A stretch of 33,991 nucleotides of DNA from DATKZH01 sp964475955 (lineage in GTDB: Bacteria; Planctomycetota; Planctomycetia; Pirellulales; Thermoguttaceae). The notes under the pieces are model-generated. The model was not told where the DNA came from. It worked only from the letters and a program-made list of their open reading frames with translations, and made no database searches. The translations under genes and the position numbers were made by a program. Of the stretch, positions 30,611 through 33,991 are shown piece after piece (position 1 is the first letter of the stretch; each line of letters begins with the position of its first letter). The stretch covers positions 1 through 33,991 of the forward strand of contig CAYYZY010000075.1 in the NCBI GenBank assembly GCA_964475955.1, given 5' to 3'.

Positions 30611-31080
30611 TCATTCGCCCTCAAGCCCCGCCTTCTCCGGCGCCCGCACCGGCCCCGCGATCAACTCTTCGGGAAACGAGAAATCGCCCACGCCGCCGAA
30701 CGGAAATTCCTTGGTGTTGATCTTGGCGTAGTGCACCATCGTGTCGGGATCGCCCGCAAAGGCGTGAATCCATACCCCGTACTGGAGGTTGGGCAGGAAC
30801 TTCGGGCTCACCAGCCGCTTGCCCTTCCACATGCCCCGGGTGGCGATGAGCAGCCCGAACCGGGCGAGGTCCTCGGGCGACATCACGATCCACCCCGGAC
30901 CACGTGGCCGTTCACCTCGTACGGCGGGCCGACGTACTCGCCGTAGTTGGGGACGGCGGGGTACACGACCCAGTCGGGCGGCTCGGGAGCCGGCGGCTCC
31001 GCGGCGACGACCCCCAATCGGATCAGGGCGACGAGCAACATGCCGGTCAACGCGGGCGCGGTCCGTTGATGCGTGTTCAC
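30611..31080 (-). pseudogene. Remnant of a secreted serine hydrolase (beta-lactamase family)
   Basis: A GTG at 31080 with GGGAGGA seven bases upstream starts a signal peptide (MLLVALIRLGVVAAEPP) and about 65 codons that stop at 30883. The next frame continues at once with GWIVMSPEDLARFGLLIATR and a WKGKRLVSP segment, typical of the C-terminal part of serine hydrolases of the beta-lactamase/PBP type, and stops at 30611. One lost base near 30890-30900 explains the frame change. Even with the frame restored, the product would be about 156 aa and lack the SxxK and YxN catalytic motifs, so there must also be an internal deletion. The remaining tail is unusual, so the family call is tentative. Confidence 0.5.
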
Positions 31081-31143
31081 GGTTCAGTCCTCCCGCCGCA
31101 GAGTCTACCACGCACGCCGGGAGGCCGAAAGCAGAGGCGGCCC

Positions 31144-31172
31144 TTGACGGCCCCCCCGAAATGAGCAATATT
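31144..31172 (+). promoter_or_regulatory. Promoter for the ATPase/arrestin-like pair
   Basis: TTGACG (31144-31149) and AATATT (31167-31172) are 17 bp apart, 39 bases before ATG 31212. The in-frame ATG at 31161 lies inside this promoter, which argues against it as the start. Confidence 0.45.
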
Positions 31173-31211
31173 TGGCGCGAAGGTGGGGGCCGTTTTGCGC
31201 GCGGATCCGAG

Positions 31212-31892
31212 ATGGACTCCATGGTTGGGGACTGCGAATCGAATACCGACGCCGGCCACTCGCCCGGTGATTCAGGTGGCGCGCCCGAGGGGCTGCCGTT
31301 CGCCCGGCTCAACCTCCGCCGCAATCCGTTCGGCGAGTGGGAGCTGGCCGCGTGGGCCGGGCTGGCCGTCGTCGACGTGGACCGCTTCGTCGCGCGGCTT
31401 CGCCGGCCCGGTTTCGCCGTCCAGTTCCTCGGCGACCCGGGGCGCGGGAAGACGACGCACATGCTGGCCTTGTGGGCCCGTTTCCCCCAGGCGCGCTACG
31501 TGCACGTCGGCGAAAACGAGCGGCCCCGCATTCCGCGCGGCCATCCGCTGCTGGTCGACGAGATCCAGCGCGTGCCGGCTGGAAGGCGGCGCCGCCTGTT
31601 CCGCCGCCGCGTGTCGCTGGCGCTGGGCACCCACGAGGATTTGCATCCCGAGTTGGCGCAAGCGGGATTCGACGTCGAGACCGTGCAGGTGGGCGGCTCG
31701 CTCGACGCGCCGCGCCTCGCCTCCATCCTCAACCGGCGGATCGACGCGGCCCGACGCGGCCCCGGGCCCGTGCCCTGGGTGACCGAGTCCACCGCCCGGG
31801 CGATGATCGACCGCTTCGGCGACGACGTCCGCGCCATCCAATGGCACGCCTACGACGTGTTCCAGACCCTGCGGGGAGTTCAGAATGTCTAA
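31212..31892 (+). CDS. P-loop ATPase of unknown role, coupled to an arrestin-like gene
   Basis: The product is about 226 aa. A short polar leader is followed by LNLRRNPFGEWEL (33-45), Walker A GDPGRGKTT (74-82) and Walker B PLLVDE (112-117) with IQRV following. The NPFG start before a P-loop recalls ExeA/TniB-type AAA ATPases, but the protein is small and has no obvious sensor or lid region. There is no signal peptide or membrane segment. ATG 31212 or 31221 are both possible; I chose 31212 from the promoter position, and neither has a good ribosome site. Its last eight bases overlap the start of the arrestin-like gene, so the two are translationally coupled. Confidence 0.65.
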   Translation: MDSMVGDCESNTDAGHSPGDSGGAPEGLPFARLNLRRNPFGEWELAAWAGLAVVDVDRFVARLRRPGFAVQFLGDPGRGKTTHMLALWARFPQARYVHVGENERPRIPRGHPLLVDEIQRVPAGRRRRLFRRRVSLALGTHEDLHPELAQAGFDVETVQVGGSLDAPRLASILNRRIDAARRGPGPVPWVTESTARAMIDRFGDDVRAIQWHAYDVFQTLRGVQNV

Positions 31893-33582
31893 GTGCGATT
31901 TGGCGATCGTCTTCGACCGCTCCGACCGGCAGTTCGAGCCCGGCGATGAAGTCACCGGGACCGTCCACGTGCAGGTCAACCAGGAGGTGGAGTGCAAGGG
32001 CATTCTGCTCGAGCACTTCTGGCAGACGCACGGCCGCGGCAACACGGCCACGGGCCCCAAGCAGACGAGCGTCCTCTATCGCGGCACCTTGCAGGCCGGG
32101 GAGTCGCTCAGCTACCCGTTCCGCTTCACCGCGCCGAACGGGCCGCCCACGTACCACGGGCGGTACTTGAACGTCGACCACTACGTGCACGTTCGCGTCG
32201 ACATCCCCTGGGCCATCGACCCGAAGCTCAAGGAAGACTACGTCCTCCTGCCCGGCACCGCCCGCTACGGCAACCTCCCCGGTCTTGCCACAAGGGGCCT
32301 CACCGGCCGTCAGGCGGCGCAGGGGTGCGGCCTGCTGGTGGGCGTGGGGTTGATGATCGCCGGCGTCCTCTTCTTCCCGTTCGGCATCGTGCTGATCGGC
32401 GTCGGCCTGGTGGTTCTCTTCTTCGCCCTGCGCAAGGCGATCGCCGAGCGGAAGGTCGGGAAGGTCAAGATGGGGTTCGACTCGACCACCGTCGCCCCGG
32501 GCGGGCGCGTCGCGATGCGCCTCGCCTTCACGCCGGCCCAGTCGGGACGCCTCAACCGCATCCTCGCCGAGCTGGTGGGCAAGGAGCGGTGCGTGTCGGG
32601 AAGCGGCACCAACAAAACGACGCACACGCACAAGTTGCACGAACGGACCTTCATGCTGATCTCCGAATCGGAACTCGTGGCCGGGCGGCCCGTCGTCGTG
32701 GAGGGGGCCGTTCCGATCCCCGAAACCACCGCCTACAGCTTCCACGCCAGCAACAACGACGTGATCTGGGAGCTTCAAGTCCGCATCGACATCCCCTTCT
32801 GGCCCGATTGGATCGAGAAGCGCCCCGTGATCGTTCGCCCGCCGGTTGAGCCCAAACTGGTCGAGGCCACGGTCGTCCAGGAGGCCCCGGCCCGGCAGTC
32901 GGCTGCGGCCCCCGTGTTCCCGGTCCTCGAAGCATCTCCCGGGGTTGAACCGCCTCGCGCGGCGCAACCCGAGCCGTCGGCCGCCGAGCAGCCGGAGCCC
33001 GTCGGACCGCCGCCACCGGGCGCAGCCGCCGAACCGCTCCCGCCGGACGCGCCGGCCGAGGCATCCCCCGAGCCGGCCCCCGAGCAGCCGCCTGAGCCGG
33101 CGGCCCCGGAAACCGCCAAGAGCGTGGAGACCGACTTTGCGGAGCTGGAAACGGCCGAACTGGAAACCACCGAGCTGGAATACGGGGAGCCGGAGACCGC
33201 CGAGCAGGAATCCCCGGCCGAGCCGTCGCCGACGGGCACGGACCCGGCGCTGGTAAGCATCGTGGGGCGGATCGCGGCGGCGGACCGGTACGGGCGCGAG
33301 CGCGAGCAGATCATCGAAGAGAGCGCCGAAACCCCCTTCGATTGCCAGATCGAGATCACCCGAAAGGAACGCACCTACAGCTACATCCCCGACAAACGGT
33401 TCCGCCAGGGGCGAACCGTAACCGGCAAGCTCCAAGGCACCGACTGCGAGGTCGCCGTCCAGTTGGTCGCCTCGCGCAACGACGAGATCGACGCGCTCGA
33501 GCGGGGCAGCCGCCTCCGGGCCGAGTGCAAGCCCCTGAAGTGGAACTCGATCTACGACCGCCTGGAAATGCGGGAAGCGTGA
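31885..33582 (+). CDS. Arrestin-like (Spo0M/arrestin fold) membrane protein
   Basis: The product is 565 aa. Residues 1-125 look like an arrestin N domain: an RQFEPGDEVTGTVHVQV start and a YRGTLQAGESLSYPFRF strand pair. A hydrophobic region at about 148-182 could form one long or two short membrane helices. Residues about 195-320 look like the second beta-sandwich, with PIPETTAYSFHASNNDVIWELQV, as in Spo0M and arrestin C domains. A Pro/Glu/Ala-rich linker with ELETAELETTELE repeats (about 320-450) leads to a C-terminal beta domain of about 110 residues that I do not recognise. No signal peptide is present. It starts at ATG 31885 inside the end of the ATPase gene. Function is unknown; scaffolding at a membrane is inference. 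Confidence 0.65.
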   Translation: MSKCDLAIVFDRSDRQFEPGDEVTGTVHVQVNQEVECKGILLEHFWQTHGRGNTATGPKQTSVLYRGTLQAGESLSYPFRFTAPNGPPTYHGRYLNVDHYVHVRVDIPWAIDPKLKEDYVLLPGTARYGNLPGLATRGLTGRQAAQGCGLLVGVGLMIAGVLFFPFGIVLIGVGLVVLFFALRKAIAERKVGKVKMGFDSTTVAPGGRVAMRLAFTPAQSGRLNRILAELVGKERCVSGSGTNKTTHTHKLHERTFMLISESELVAGRPVVVEGAVPIPETTAYSFHASNNDVIWELQVRIDIPFWPDWIEKRPVIVRPPVEPKLVEATVVQEAPARQSAAAPVFPVLEASPGVEPPRAAQPEPSAAEQPEPVGPPPPGAAAEPLPPDAPAEASPEPAPEQPPEPAAPETAKSVETDFAELETAELETTELEYGEPETAEQESPAEPSPTGTDPALVSIVGRIAAADRYGREREQIIEESAETPFDCQIEITRKERTYSYIPDKRFRQGRTVTGKLQGTDCEVAVQLVASRNDEIDALERGSRLRAECKPLKWNSIYDRLEMREA

Positions 33583-33595
33583 CGGCGCAGGTGGC

Positions 33596-33684
33596 GTAGC
33601 AGGCACACTCCGTGTGCCGTCCGCGCGACATGGGAGACGCGCGCTTGGGGTCCGCTGCCGACGGCACACGCAGCGTGGGCTGCT
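33596..33684. repeat. 25-bp palindromic repeat, copy 2, within a larger inverted repeat
   Basis: 33596-33620 matches 11560-11584 exactly, including the GGCACAC/GTGTGCC hairpin at 33602-33618. A partly complementary arm (ACGGCACACGCAGCGTGGGC onward) follows at 33661-33684. It begins 14 bases after the arrestin-like stop and ends ten bases before the reverse-transcriptase fragment, so it may serve as a terminator. Confidence 0.7.
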
Positions 33685-33693
33685 CAGACGCTC

Positions 33694-33991
33694 TCAAAGC
33701 ACGGTCGTACCTCGAATGTCGAACGTCCCCGGACGAGACTTCCCGTCTGCTCCTTTGCCACGCGACCCGCGGGCCGGGCAGTGGAAAGGAATCAGCCGGG
33801 TCTTGTCCGGGTGGATCGCCAGGCCGTACTTGCCAAAGCGTTTCGGCAAAACGTCCATCACGCGGCGGGCGTCTTCTTCCCGGGTGAACCCGATCACGAA
33901 GTCGTCCGCGTAACGAACGAGGTAGGCCTTGCCTTGAGAGACCGTCCAGTTTTTTTGGCAACGGAGGGATAGTAGCAAAACAATTGACCTT
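33694..33991 (-). pseudogene. Fragment of a group II intron-type reverse transcriptase
   Basis: The frame is open from the window edge to a stop at 33694. It carries KAYLVRYADDFVIGFT, with the YADD catalytic motif of reverse transcriptases, then REEDARRVMDVLPKRFGKYGLAIHPDKTRLIPF, the following palm segment of group II intron (LtrA-like) enzymes. The usual next block (GTFDFLGFTH) is degraded to GTFDIRGTT before the stop, and the thumb, X and endonuclease regions are missing. Just upstream of KAYL the sequence (SLRCQKNWTVSQG) is unlike the family. It therefore looks like a decayed remnant rather than an active element, though what lies beyond 33991 cannot be seen. No intron RNA domain V is recognisable here. 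Confidence 0.7.

Noticed and set aside
31161..31211. Upstream ATG for the P-loop ATPase
   Set aside because: It falls between the -35 and -10 boxes of the likely promoter and has no ribosome site.

Overview
The window is GC-rich (one line I counted, 3601-3660, is 77% GC) and looks like a chromosomal segment of a planctomycete, probably Pirellulales-like. The basis is the gene content: two DUF1080 (PF06439) proteins, a Tat-exported Gfo/Idh/MocA oxidoreductase, a DUF1570-type HEGTH protein, a ceramidase-like secreted protein, DUF6807, CocE/NonD and sialidase genes, many signal peptides, and intergenic palindromic repeats. The taxonomic call is inference; there is no rRNA or other marker gene here.

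Layout. 1-353 holds a palindromic repeat and a promoter for a ceramidase-like gene (354-1601, +). 1751-7807 is a minus-strand block: a DUF1570-like peptidase and two near-identical sugar phosphate isomerase/epimerase paralogues (3414-4421 and 6791-7807). Between the paralogues sits a lower-GC, translationally coupled two-gene module: an HD-domain phosphohydrolase and a YwgA/Panacea-like protein. A secreted protein of unknown function (8027-9073, +) converges on a DUF1080 plus sialidase pair (9320-11341, -). A FetA/FetB-type ABC transporter (11696-13234, +) converges on trmO and an alpha/beta hydrolase (13292-15029, -). Next come an ADP-forming acyl-CoA synthetase fused to a GNAT domain (15161-17854, -), a 500-bp repeat-bearing gap and a TIGR01777 epimerase (18354-19256, -). 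A second DUF1080 plus Tat-signal Gfo/Idh pair (19458-21595, -) is followed by a coupled DeoC and FMN/FAD/Fe-S reductase operon (21752-24573, -) and an aldose 1-epimerase plus DUF6807 operon (24730-27009, -). The last part holds a tandem flavodoxin-fold Fe-S flavoprotein (27225-28601, -), a CocE/NonD hydrolase (28691-30409, -), a broken serine-hydrolase gene, a P-loop ATPase overlapping an arrestin-like membrane protein (31212-33582, +), and a group II intron reverse transcriptase fragment running off the edge.

Function. Most genes fit a heterotroph living on complex glycans: sialidase, esterases, DUF1080 and Gfo/Idh proteins, isomerase/epimerases, GalM and DeoC. The mix of DUF1080, Gfo/Idh and AP_endonuc_2-type isomerases is what is expected of glycoside cleavage through 3-keto-sugar intermediates, though the genes are dispersed rather than in one operon. 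The likeliest little-described systems are the HD plus YwgA-like module between the duplicated isomerases, and the ATPase plus arrestin-like gene pair whose arrestin halves are separated by a membrane hairpin.
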